The notes: generated by a model not told the origin, from the letters alone. Shown: positions 1 to 6,044, numbered from the stretch's first letter. The stretch: 10,988 nt of DNA from JAZDGL01 sp043806975 (GCA_043806975.1 JAZDGL010000028.1:1-10988), one strand, 5' to 3'. Made by a program: numbers and translations.

Positions 1-164
1 AAAATGGAGGTTAAAACAATGATTTCAAAATTTTTTAAAGATTAAGGAACTTAAGGACTAACCATTATTAAAAACATTTCCTCTGCGCTTAATTAAATTT
101 TAACATAAAATTATCTTGAATGTCAAATAAACGAACGAACTAAAAATAAACTTCCCTGCTGTTA

Positions 165-1334
165 TTAACGACACTCCTTATGAGCCAGCCCGACCGTTCT
201 CCATTCCCAAGATCCTCCTCCGTTATTCAAGACAGCTTCTTCCAAAACGGCTATCTTCTGCCCGCATAAACAACAAGTATCCCCAATTTTTTTATATACA
301 CTCCCTCTATTTTTAGAATTTACGAGGATATAACCTGTTTTCATCGCTTTAAATGCAGATGACCGAGAAATTCCATATTTTTCAAAAATAATTTTCCAGT
401 CCGAATTTTTATCTTCAGGATCCAATAAAATAATTTCTCCCTGAATTTTTTTATTGGATCCCGGCTTCATTAACCACCCTCGTTTTTTAGCGTTATCGCA
501 AGTAGTAATTGAAACTTTGAAACCGTATTTTTCAAATATAATTTTCTGCAATTCGGAAGAATATTTTTCCCTTTCCTCTTCCGAAAGAAAAATTGTATTT
601 TCACTGTCCACCAAGGCGGAATTACTTGATTTTTTATATCCTTGACTTTTTCGCTTGCTCTGCGCAAAATTTCTAGCCTTTATTACACTATCTTCCTCAT
701 CTTCAAAGGGAAAAGCAACTTTTGAACCCGCCATTATCCTAGTTTTAATCACCATAGCGCGAACCAATTTCACGCCATCTAAATAGTCTAAGCCATTTCC
801 TTCACAAACTTCTGAAATTGAAGAAGAAAGCCACTCTTCAAAAATATTCAAGGCGCCATCTCCCCATGAACCTCTAATAGTTTTTTCTGAGATTAAGGCA
901 ACCTCTTTAACGAGAACGCTTAAAAATGGATCGGAAAAAACTCTATGTTCAACAAAAAAAATCGCTTCCAAATCAGTTCTTCTAAAATTACCCTTCTCTA
1001 AAATTTCATCAATGCTTCTTAATGAGCTGCAATTTTTACCCACAAAATCCCCTGGATTATTCTTCCGCCTTTTCTTAACTCCTTTTATTTTTGAATTTAA
1101 TTCTGTTTTTTGATTATAAATTTTCTTTATTCTTTTTTTATATAAATCGTGAATTTTTTTAGTTATTTTTTTGTAACATTTTAAATCTATTTTGTCAAGA
1201 AAAAATAACTTTTTGGTTCTTCTTATCGCTGCTTCCTCCTTTTTATTTATAAGAGTTAACTGCTTTTTTTCTTCGGATTTTATCAAGTGTCTTACTTCAT
1301 GGTCTTTATCATTGACTTCTACTATTTTTTTCAT
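165..1334 (-). CDS. Hypothetical protein with basic coiled-coil N-terminus and C-terminal CxxC/HxxC probable zinc site
   Basis: I do not recognise this 389-aa protein. The start at 1334 is chosen because GGGGAGGG (1339-1346) sits 4 nt upstream; the frame is open for 10 more codons, but that longer start would put the ribosome site inside the gene. Residues about 20-95 are Lys/Glu-rich and look helical or coiled-coil, ending in a strongly basic stretch (KKRRK near 87-91). The middle (about 100-210) is mixed helical. The C-terminus carries C354, C357, H385 and C388, spaced like a treble-clef or zinc-ribbon site. The octapeptide KIIFEKYG occurs twice, at 264-271 and 314-321, the second followed by ISRSSAFKAMKTG, which could be a helix-turn-helix-like segment. 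Basic charge plus a zinc site would suit nucleic-acid binding, but that is a guess. It is transcribed alone, with no partner gene in view. No signal peptide or membrane segment is seen. Confidence 0.8.
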   Translation of the reverse strand: MKKIVEVNDKDHEVRHLIKSEEKKQLTLINKKEEAAIRRTKKLFFLDKIDLKCYKKITKKIHDLYKKRIKKIYNQKTELNSKIKGVKKRRKNNPGDFVGKNCSSLRSIDEILEKGNFRRTDLEAIFFVEHRVFSDPFLSVLVKEVALISEKTIRGSWGDGALNIFEEWLSSSISEVCEGNGLDYLDGVKLVRAMVIKTRIMAGSKVAFPFEDEEDSVIKARNFAQSKRKSQGYKKSSNSALVDSENTIFLSEEEREKYSSELQKIIFEKYGFKVSITTCDNAKKRGWLMKPGSNKKIQGEIILLDPEDKNSDWKIIFEKYGISRSSAFKAMKTGYILVNSKNRGSVYKKIGDTCCLCGQKIAVLEEAVLNNGGGSWEWRTVGLAHKECR

Positions 1335-1465
1335 TTTACCCTCCCCTATTATTTCAAAAAACAAAACTATAATTTAATCTAGCTTTAATTTACCACAAAA
1401 AACAAAAAAATCAACCTTGAAAGGCGAGCTTCTTATTTTCTTGCATCCATAGATTAAGCGGTTTT

Positions 1466-1589
1466 GCTAAATCTCGCAAAAAAAAATTTATTTTAAAATC
1501 CCTCTTGATCTCCCTTGCTGCGTTCCGCCGAAGAGGGCAAAGAAGGATTAAAGGGAGAAAATATCGGAATTTGTTTTGCAAGAAATAAA
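1466..1589. repeat. Inverted-repeat element, family 1, long diverged copy (A)
   Basis: This fills most of the gap between the 389-aa gene and the small membrane-protein gene. It shares a 21-nt identical run (1484-1504) and a 28-nt identical run (1550-1577) with the element at 6147-6239, in the same orientation. The terminal repeats are degraded here. The centre is about 30 bp longer and carries a GC-rich insert (roughly 1516-1545, including GCGTTCCGCCGAAGAGGGC). It encodes nothing. It is probably a non-autonomous mobile or extragenic palindromic element; the mechanism of spread is unknown. Confidence 0.7.
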
Positions 1590-1600
1590 ACCAACAAAAA

Positions 1601-2050
1601 CTAATCTTCCAATATCACCAAGTTTGCCGAATTATCCGCATTTTTTATTTCATCAACACCTTTAACCCTGCTATCAAAAAAACCTGCCGCCAATAAAATT
1701 GTAGCGACTGAAATTAAGGAAAAAACAAAAATTGATATAATTATTGACCACCATCCGTCTTTCGCGGTTAAAAAAATTCCGGCAAATATAAATATCAATG
1801 GCCAAAAAAGAGAAATTCCTTCAAAAAAATCAAAGCTGACTAAATTAAAACTTCTAGCAAGAAAAATTATTCCTAAAAACACTAATAAAATTGCCACCGC
1901 TAGTCTTCTTGCCTTATTTCCATCATCTTTTGCGATTTTGTTTTTAATCCCGTTCGCCCCGTTTGTATTTTTCTTGCGCGCTGTTTTTAAAATTACATTT
2001 TCAGCGGGAACATTAAAACTGCTGTTTATGTTTTCATTTTCGTTTTGCAT
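1601..2050 (-). CDS. Small three-helix membrane protein, DUF5668/LiaI-LiaF-like
   Basis: 149 aa. ATG at 2050 is preferred because AAGGGGAG lies 6 nt upstream; an in-frame TTG further out would overlap that ribosome site. Residues 1-47 are polar and Asn/Lys-rich and probably cytoplasmic. Three hydrophobic segments follow at about 48-65, 80-96 and 102-124, then a short polar tail. The second segment, LFWPLIFIFAGIFL after a short FNLVSFDFF stretch, is the hallmark arrangement of the DUF5668/LiaI-LiaF-like membrane domain, where a F/W-WPL motif opens a helix. LiaF-type proteins in Firmicutes carry a further C-terminal beta domain; that is absent, so this is a membrane-domain-only version. Function is unknown; roles in envelope stress sensing are known only for distant relatives. 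It stands alone, with gaps on both sides containing repeat elements. Confidence 0.75.
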   Translation of the reverse strand: MQNENENINSSFNVPAENVILKTARKKNTNGANGIKNKIAKDDGNKARRLAVAILLVFLGIIFLARSFNLVSFDFFEGISLFWPLIFIFAGIFLTAKDGWWSIIISIFVFSLISVATILLAAGFFDSRVKGVDEIKNADNSANLVILED

Positions 2051-2079
2051 ACTCAACTCCCCTTTCAACCCCCGCCCCC

Positions 2080-2085
2080 ATTATA
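2080..2085 (-). promoter_or_regulatory. Possible -10 box for the DUF5668-like gene
   Basis: On the minus strand TATAAT occurs 29 nt before the ATG at 2050, in a very A/T-rich stretch. No good -35 hexamer at 16-18 bp is visible; TTGATA lies at about 20 bp. The sequence ATTTTCAATT is repeated directly at 2090-2099 and 2111-2120 just upstream. The transcript leader would begin with a G-rich run before the AAGGGGAG ribosome site. A/T-rich background makes chance matches common. Confidence 0.35.
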
Positions 2086-2186
2086 ATTAATTTTCAATTC
2101 ACAATTATCAATTTTCAATTAAAAATATAAAAAATATTCTAGAATTATTTTAATAGAAAATAATTAAATATGTCTTAAAAAAATTA

Positions 2187-2253
2187 TTGTAAGAGCATGC
2201 TAATACGCCCGCCCCAAACATTTCAGGGCAGACACATAGGTCTGCCCCTACAA
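2187..2253. repeat. Inverted-repeat element, family 2, TTGTARGRGCA-ended, 67 bp (copy F1)
   Basis: It lies between the trxB stop and the DUF5668-like gene. The ends are TTGTAAGAGCA (2187-2197) and TGCCCCTACAA (2243-2253), an 11-bp terminal inverted repeat with two mismatches. Inside it, GGGCAGAC (2226-2233) and GTCTGCCC (2240-2247) form a perfect 8-bp hairpin with a 6-nt loop. It is much more GC-rich than its surroundings. The right end matches the palindrome at 4667-4698. As it follows trxB, the hairpin may also mark that transcript's end. Confidence 0.65.
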
Positions 2254-2275
2254 ATACTATTACTATAAAAATATA

Positions 2276-3208
2276 TTATTTTTCCCTCTGCAAATCCATA
2301 TAAATCGCATTTGCGGCGATAGCGCCTTCCGCGCAAGCAGTAATAATTTGGCGAAAACTGTTTGACCCGTCTGTTATATCGCCCGCCGCCCAAACATTTT
2401 TGATATTCGTGGAACCGTCTTGTTTAATTTTAATCTGTCCGCGCTCGTTTGTTGCTATTTTCAAGTTTTCCACAATTGAATCAGCGGGAGCATAGCCTAT
2501 TTCTACAAAAAGTCCGTCTAACTTTAAAATTTTTGATCCATTATATTCATTTTGTAAAACAATAGCTTCCAATTCTCCGCTTCCTTGCAACTCTGTAATA
2601 GTATTATTTAAAATCATCTCAATTTTAGGTCGTTTTTTAATTTCTTCCTGCCAAACTTTTTCCGCCCTCAACTCGCCTCCCCTGTGGATAAGATAAACTT
2701 TCTCCGCTAAATCAGCCAAATACAAAGCGGCGGTCGCGCCAGAATCCCCTCCTCCTAAAACCGCGACAACCCTTCCTTTAAAAAATGCCCCGTCGCAAGT
2801 AGCGCAATAAGAAACCCCGCGCCCTATAAATTTTTCTTCATTTTTAGCATTCAACCGTTTGCTTTCCGTCCCCAGCGCGATTAAAATTCTTCTGCTTTTA
2901 ATTTTTTTATCAGATTTTGTATCTATTTCAAAGCCTTCCTCTGTATTTTTAATCTGCTTAATCCCTTCTAGAAAAATTTCCGATCCCAAAATTTCAGCTT
3001 GTTTTTTCATCCTTAAAATTAATTCTGAACCAGAAATTTCCTCTACCCCGGGATAATTGCAAATTTTATGAGAAATTGACATTTTCCCGCCAAGAACCGA
3101 CCCAACAACGGCATTTTTTACCAAATATCGCGAAGCATAAATTGAAGCCGCCAATCCAGCAGGACCAGCGCCAAGAATAATAAGATCGTATACATTTTCT
3201 TTTTCCAT
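2276..3208 (-). CDS. trxB: Thioredoxin reductase (TrxB)
   Basis: 310 aa, the usual length for low-molecular-weight bacterial thioredoxin reductase. It is a cytosolic FAD enzyme that passes electrons from a nicotinamide cofactor to thioredoxin. FAD-binding GAGPAG is at 13-18, the redox-active CATC at 135-138 (followed by DGAFF), the nucleotide-binding GGGDSG at 152-157, and the C-terminal FAD motif AAGD at 274-277. The 2'-phosphate recognition motif, HRRxxxR in the NADPH enzymes, reads HRGGELR here (175-181): the second arginine is Gly. NADPH is therefore not certain as donor. The gene starts 11 nt after the ybaB stop, so the two are probably one transcript. A ribosome site is weak (AGGA about 15 nt upstream), which suits translational coupling to ybaB. 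It may feed the exported glutaredoxin-like pair encoded just beyond, on the other strand. Confidence 0.95.
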   Translation of the reverse strand: MEKENVYDLIILGAGPAGLAASIYASRYLVKNAVVGSVLGGKMSISHKICNYPGVEEISGSELILRMKKQAEILGSEIFLEGIKQIKNTEEGFEIDTKSDKKIKSRRILIALGTESKRLNAKNEEKFIGRGVSYCATCDGAFFKGRVVAVLGGGDSGATAALYLADLAEKVYLIHRGGELRAEKVWQEEIKKRPKIEMILNNTITELQGSGELEAIVLQNEYNGSKILKLDGLFVEIGYAPADSIVENLKIATNERGQIKIKQDGSTNIKNVWAAGDITDGSNSFRQIITACAEGAIAANAIYMDLQREK

Positions 3209-3219
3209 AAATTTTAACT

Positions 3220-3483
3220 TTAAAATCCTAAATTAGAAAAATCCATCCCTTTCATCTTTTTCGCCGCCGAAATTTGCGCTTTTCGCATCGCATCATTCAC
3301 CGCGTTTTTTACAGCCTTAGACTGCCTTTTTAAATCCAAATCAGGATTTAAGTCCACTTCTTCAATCTCCATATTCCCATTAACGATAACCTTAACGCCA
3401 TCCTTTTCTGCCTCCGTTTTTTCTTCCTTTAATTGGTTTTTCAGCTCTCTTAACTTGTTTATTTCCTTTAATTTATCAAACAT
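3220..3483 (-). CDS. ybaB: YbaB/EbfC family nucleoid-associated protein
   Basis: 87 aa, shorter than the roughly 105-110 aa typical of well-studied members. The family forms dimers that bind DNA non-specifically and help organise the nucleoid. An N-terminal basic/acidic helix (about 1-28) is followed by the beta core with the family pattern GVKVIVNGNMEIEEVDLNPD (29-48). A C-terminal helix, KAVKNAVNDAMRKAQISAAKKM, has the usual Asn-Asp-Ala signature. The ATG at 3483 is backed by AAAGGAAA about 8 nt upstream. In many bacteria ybaB lies between dnaX and recR; here it precedes trxB, separated by 11 nt, so the usual context is lost. The family assignment is secure; the reason for pairing with trxB is unknown. 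Confidence 0.9.
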   Translation of the reverse strand: MFDKLKEINKLRELKNQLKEEKTEAEKDGVKVIVNGNMEIEEVDLNPDLDLKRQSKAVKNAVNDAMRKAQISAAKKMKGMDFSNLGF

Positions 3484-3516
3484 AATTTTATTTCCTTTAA
3501 TTTAAGCTTGCTTATT

Positions 3517-3609
3517 TATAGCTCCTGCAAAACAAATTCCGATGTTTCCCCCTTGCTAAAGGGGAATTGAAAGGGTTTTTGTAAATAAATTTGTTTTATG
3601 GGAGCTTTA
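3517..3609. repeat. Inverted-repeat element, family 1, 93-bp copy (B)
   Basis: It is bounded by terminal inverted repeats of about 22 bp, left beginning TATAGCTCC and right ending GGAGCTTTA, each containing the core CAAAACAAATT or its complement. It has exactly the same span (93 bp) as the copy at 6147-6239, but in the opposite orientation: the ATTCCGATGTTT side is on the left here. The centre holds a small hairpin with CCCCCTTgctAAAGGGG. It sits between the divergent ybaB-trxB and glutaredoxin-like genes. Confidence 0.75.
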
Positions 3610-3659
3610 TTAGACACATTAAGAATATCTAAAATTTCATTTTCCCGCAAGTTTTAATT

Positions 3660-3687
3660 TTGGTTTTTTTAGAAAATATGTTATAAT
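3660..3687 (+). promoter_or_regulatory. Extended -10 promoter for the exported redox genes
   Basis: TATAAT at 3682-3687 is preceded by TG one base upstream, giving the extended -10 form TGTTATAAT. TTGGTT at 3660-3665 is a plausible -35 with a 16-bp spacer. Initiation near 3694 would leave a leader of about 22 nt with no obvious ribosome site before the ATG at 3716. A second TATAAT lies at 3693-3698 and could act as an alternative box giving an almost leaderless message. Confidence 0.6.
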
Positions 3688-3715
3688 CGCTTTATAATAA
3701 ATAAAACCAAAAATA

Positions 3716-4111
3716 ATGAAAAAAATAATACCAATTTTTGTTATAACCGCCGTTCTTATTGGAGCAGGCTATATTTTTGCCAGAAAATCATCCAATAACA
3801 GCGCCGCGATAAGCGAAAAAAATAATTCCGTTTCAAAAGCCTCCCAAGAAGAAATCCGCATTCCCGATGATGTTGTTTTATATTTTGGATCCACCTGTCC
3901 GCATTGCAAGGTTGTGGAAAAATTCATCGAAGAAAACAACATAAACATCCAAACAAAAGAAATTTTTCAAAATAAAAATAATGCGAACGAACTTCGCCAA
4001 GTAGCAAAAATCTGCAAAATTCCCGACAATGAAATCGGGGTGCCTTTGCTTTGGACTGGGACAAGATGCCTTTCCGGGGATTCTGACATAATCAATTTTT
4101 TAAAACCGTAA
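3716..4111 (+). CDS. Membrane-anchored glutaredoxin/thioredoxin-like protein (CPHC)
   Basis: 131 aa. An N-terminal hydrophobic segment (about 4-22, after MKK) is followed by a polar Ser/Asn/Lys linker (24-48), so the rest should sit outside the cytoplasm, tethered by an uncleaved anchor. There is no lipobox. The domain from about 50 has a beta strand DVVLYFGST, the redox motif CPHC (61-64) followed by KVVEKFI, and a VP at 109-110 that fits the thioredoxin-fold cis-proline. It ends GTRCLSGDSDIINFL, typical of glutaredoxin-type C-termini. Extra cysteines are C100 and C118. A role in making, reducing or swapping disulfides outside the membrane is the natural reading; direction cannot be told from sequence. 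The next gene encodes a membrane protein with its own CxxC, so the two probably work together. No ribosome site precedes the ATG. Confidence 0.85.
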   Translation: MKKIIPIFVITAVLIGAGYIFARKSSNNSAAISEKNNSVSKASQEEIRIPDDVVLYFGSTCPHCKVVEKFIEENNINIQTKEIFQNKNNANELRQVAKICKIPDNEIGVPLLWTGTRCLSGDSDIINFLKP

Positions 4112-4138
4112 AAAAAATAATTTCGCGGAATGATCCCG

Positions 4139-4657
4139 ATGAAAAATAATATCTTATCAAAAAAAATAATTGTTTTTTTAGCTTTTTTACCCGTGATTTT
4201 GTTCGCTTTTCCCGCGCAAGCTATATGCCCTGTTTGCACGCTAGCGGTATGCTGCGGAATGGGGCTTTCGCGATGGCTGGGAATCAGCGACACAATTTCA
4301 GGTCTTTGGATTGGGGCGCTAATTATTTCGCTAACCGCAATGGCAGTAAAATGGCTTGAAAAGAAAAAGATTGATTTTGAATTGCGCGAATTAACCGCCG
4401 GAATTTTGTTTTTTTCTTTTTTCTTGCTAATTTTTCAACATCAAAATTTAATCGGAATTCCAGAAAACACTATTTTTGGAATTGATAAATTGATATTCGG
4501 GATATTTTTTGGAAGCATTATATTCATTTTAAGCAATCTGCTGCATTTAAAATTAAAAAAAAGAAATGGAGAAAAATCCTATTTCCCTTTTCAAAAAGTA
4601 GCAATTCCAATCGCAGCGCTTTTAGTTTTTAGTTTAATTTTTTATTTTATAATCTAG
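4139..4657 (+). CDS. Multi-pass membrane protein with exported CPVC motif, probable redox partner
   Basis: 172 aa from the ATG at 4139; GCGGA ends 9 nt upstream, a better spacing than for the in-frame ATG at 4130, which directly follows it. A signal-peptide-like segment (about 8-28, ending FAFPAQA) is followed at once by ICPVCTLAVCC, giving C30, C33, C38 and C39 at or just outside the outer membrane face. Four more hydrophobic segments lie near 53-72, 87-102, 115-137 and 153-172. The stretch GLSRWLGISDTISGLWIGALI I associate with a family of short CPR membrane proteins annotated as hypothetical. It does not match the DsbB, VKOR or CcdA/DsbD patterns that I can recall. It starts 27 nt after the glutaredoxin-like gene. 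Inference: it relays electrons to or from that protein's CPHC site, or is its substrate. Confidence 0.75.
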   Translation: MKNNILSKKIIVFLAFLPVILFAFPAQAICPVCTLAVCCGMGLSRWLGISDTISGLWIGALIISLTAMAVKWLEKKKIDFELRELTAGILFFSFFLLIFQHQNLIGIPENTIFGIDKLIFGIFFGSIIFILSNLLHLKLKKRNGEKSYFPFQKVAIPIAALLVFSLIFYFII

Positions 4658-4666
4658 AAATATTTA

Positions 4667-4698
4667 TTGTAGGGGCAATTCATGAATTGCCCCTACAA
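4667..4698. repeat. Perfect 32-bp palindrome, family 2 ends (copy F2)
   Basis: TTGTAGGGGCAATTCA and its exact reverse complement abut with no loop. The outer 11 bp, TTGTAGGGGCA, match the right end of the element at 2187-2253. This copy has little between the two ends, as if it were the minimal form or a deletion product. It lies 10 nt after the stop of the CPVC membrane-protein gene. In RNA it would fold as a strong GC-topped hairpin and could protect or end that message. No T-run follows on either strand. Confidence 0.75.
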
Positions 4699-4711
4699 AT
4701 TGCACAATAAA

Positions 4712-5239
4712 ATGAACGATTTAAAAAATTATCAACAACTTATAGAAAAAGCCGACCAAATGAAAAAACAAGAAAAAATGGATCTTTCATCGGATCAAGA
4801 TTTGACTATCGCAATTATGAATTTAGTAAGTATTGAGGAACATTTTTTCTTTACAGGAGCAAAAACAGGCAAAGACGAATATCTAGATCTTCTTAAAGAA
4901 ATTCGCGAGATGAGAAAAAACTTACTTAAAAAAATCATTAAAGAATACGAAGGCGAAATTTGGTGTATTTCCAAGCATTTACTAGCGGCGTCAATGCGGC
5001 TGATGGAAGTCGGGACAAAACAGCTTGGAATGGGGAAAAAAGACGAAGCCAAAGATTTATTTGAAAAATCTTACAATTTATACAATTTATTTTGGGCGCT
5101 CAATATGAAAATAATCGGCGCCAAAGATATTAAAAAAATTGACGATAAAGCGATAGACAAAAACGACAAAACCAAAGGCGGTTTTATGGGAAAAATTGGA
5201 AATTTAATAAAAAAAGCGGTTAATTGCTGTATTGAATAA
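4712..5239 (+). CDS. Small helical protein of unknown function
   Basis: 175 aa from the ATG at 4712. The frame is open to an ATG at 4682, but that one lies inside the 32-bp palindrome and its ten residues come partly from the repeat, so it is unlikely to be the original start. No good ribosome site precedes either. The protein is almost wholly alpha-helical by eye. A charged N-terminal helix is followed by DLTIAIMNLVSIEEHFFF (30-47), LLKEIREMRKNLLKKIIKEY (60-79), WCISKHLLAASMRLMEVG (84-101), and a TPR-like helix DEAKDLFEKSYNLYNLFWAL (111-130). A Lys/Asp-rich tail ends in NCCIE. I believe similar proteins recur in Parcubacteria-type genomes, without an assigned role. No signal peptide is present. 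It follows the exported redox pair after 54 nt and may share their transcript, but the functional link is unproven. Confidence 0.75.
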   Translation: MNDLKNYQQLIEKADQMKKQEKMDLSSDQDLTIAIMNLVSIEEHFFFTGAKTGKDEYLDLLKEIREMRKNLLKKIIKEYEGEIWCISKHLLAASMRLMEVGTKQLGMGKKDEAKDLFEKSYNLYNLFWALNMKIIGAKDIKKIDDKAIDKNDKTKGGFMGKIGNLIKKAVNCCIE

Positions 5240-5281
5240 TCATAAAAGTCAAAAAAAATTTCCATTCATTTAAAAACACGA

Positions 5282-5317
5282 AATTACATAGCAAATTCAG
5301 TAGCTTGCTATGTAATT
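5282..5317. other. 13-bp hairpin between convergent genes
   Basis: AATTACATAGCAA (5282-5294) pairs perfectly with TTGCTATGTAATT (5305-5317) around a 10-nt loop. It lies 43 nt past the stop of the plus-strand helical-protein gene and directly abuts the hairpin at 5315-5355. The downstream ATTATTAAAA on the plus strand is a poor T-tract, so this is only a possible terminator; a protein-binding dyad is the alternative. Confidence 0.5.
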
Positions 5318-5355
5318 ATTAAAACAGCCGAAACTATTCCGGCTGTTTTAATAAT
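5315..5355 (-). terminator. Terminator of the TetR-family gene (16-bp perfect stem)
   Basis: ATTATTAAAACAGCCG (5315-5330) and CGGCTGTTTTAATAAT (5340-5355) form a perfect 16-bp stem with a 9-nt loop. On the minus strand the stem overlaps the last codons and stop of the TetR-family gene, and the falling arm ends in TTTTAATAATTA, a fair T-rich tail. On the plus strand the same hairpin could stop read-through from the convergent gene, with the same T-rich arm, so it may work in both directions. Confidence 0.75.
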
Positions 5356-5942
5356 AAATCTAAAATTTTTTTAAAACTTTCTTCGTCAAATTTAATCTTA
5401 TATTTTTTCACACCACACCCGGTCCTAGCTGCACTATCTCTAATAATAAACTCTCTCCATACCGCAAATATAGAATATACATCAAGTCCGCCTCTAATAA
5501 TTTTTTCTTCTTGACCTTTTTTTAAAAGTTTATCCAATAAGCTTAGAAAATCATCTAACGGTTCTATCGCATCCATATTAAATAGACATTTATTTCTATC
5601 CTCCCAAAAAACAATTAAACTAGCTGAGATATGATGGACAAACAATTTTGCCGAAAAAATCAGCACTTTTTTTAATTTTCCTTTTGAGTCTAAAAACATA
5701 AAATCAGAGCTAACTATTTCATCTTTTACATTTTCCAACACTCTATGCCATATTTCAAAAAGAATCGTCCAAAGAATATTTTCTTTGCTTTTGAAATACT
5801 TATTGATAGTAGTCCTAGACATATTTGATCTTTTTATAATATCCCCTATGCTTAAATTAGCATATCCCTTTCTTGCAATTTCTTTATAGACGGCTACCAA
5901 TACTATTTGCTCTACTCCTGTCTCTAGCTTTTTTCTTCCCAT
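5334..5942 (-). CDS. TetR/AcrR-family transcriptional regulator
   Basis: 202 aa, a normal length for the family. The N-terminus has the TetR DNA-binding domain: helix 1 with EIARKGYANLSI, and the helix-turn-helix at about 29-50, reading SIGDIIKRSNMSRTTINKYF then KSKENIL. That is the standard pattern in which the recognition helix ends in a Tyr/Phe pair before a K-K-E run. The rest (about 55-200) is a helical ligand-binding and dimer domain that does not show its ligand. The start at 5942 is well supported: AAGGAG lies 6 nt upstream. It has its own promoter (5976-6005). Its gene comes 400 bp downstream of the ABC exporter genes on the same strand, a common arrangement for a regulator of a drug-type exporter; that target is inferred. 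It could equally control itself or distant genes. Confidence 0.9.
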   Translation of the reverse strand: MGRKKLETGVEQIVLVAVYKEIARKGYANLSIGDIIKRSNMSRTTINKYFKSKENILWTILFEIWHRVLENVKDEIVSSDFMFLDSKGKLKKVLIFSAKLFVHHISASLIVFWEDRNKCLFNMDAIEPLDDFLSLLDKLLKKGQEEKIIRGGLDVYSIFAVWREFIIRDSAARTGCGVKKYKIKFDEESFKKILDLLLKQPE

Positions 5943-5975
5943 ATTTTCTCCTTTTTAAAAAAACTCGACAAAAAT

Positions 5976-6005
5976 ATTATACCCTAAACAAACTAATTTT
6001 GTCAA
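5976..6005 (-). promoter_or_regulatory. Near-consensus promoter of the TetR-family gene with dyad
   Basis: On the minus strand TTGACA (6000-6005) and TATAAT (5976-5981) are both perfect hexamers, 18 bp apart. Initiation near 5969 would give a leader of about 27 nt containing the AAGGAG ribosome site. GACAAAA (5967-5973) and TTTTGTC (5997-6003) are an exact inverted pair overlapping the start point and the -35. They could be half-sites for autoregulation, although 23 bp between arms is wide for a single TetR dimer. Confidence 0.75.
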
Positions 6006-6044
6006 TATAAGAATAAGAACCTGCTCACTGCTCCTCTTTTTTTA

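Noticed and set aside
1..45. Possible 3' end of a plus-strand gene (frame 1, ending FFKD then TAA)
   Set aside because: Only 14 codons are visible, with no recognisable motif and no terminator after it; an open stretch this short in A/T-rich DNA carries no weight.
454..1377. Plus-strand and alternative minus-strand ORFs inside the 389-aa gene
   Set aside because: Shadow frames: no ribosome sites, and the 389-aa frame has a strong site and a coherent protein.
2085..2125. Tandem ATTTTCAATT repeats as a CRISPR-like or origin iteron array
   Set aside because: Only two copies 21 bp apart in very A/T-rich sequence; no further units, spacers or dnaA-box-like sites.
3967..4293. Minus-strand ORF across the two exported redox genes
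   Set aside because: Antisense to two well-supported genes, with no recognisable features and a composition typical of shadow translation.
4139..4657. Assigning the CPVC membrane protein as VKOR, DsbB or CcdA
   Set aside because: The cysteine spacing and helix layout do not fit those families as I know them; only a single CxxC plus a CC pair at the N-terminus is present.
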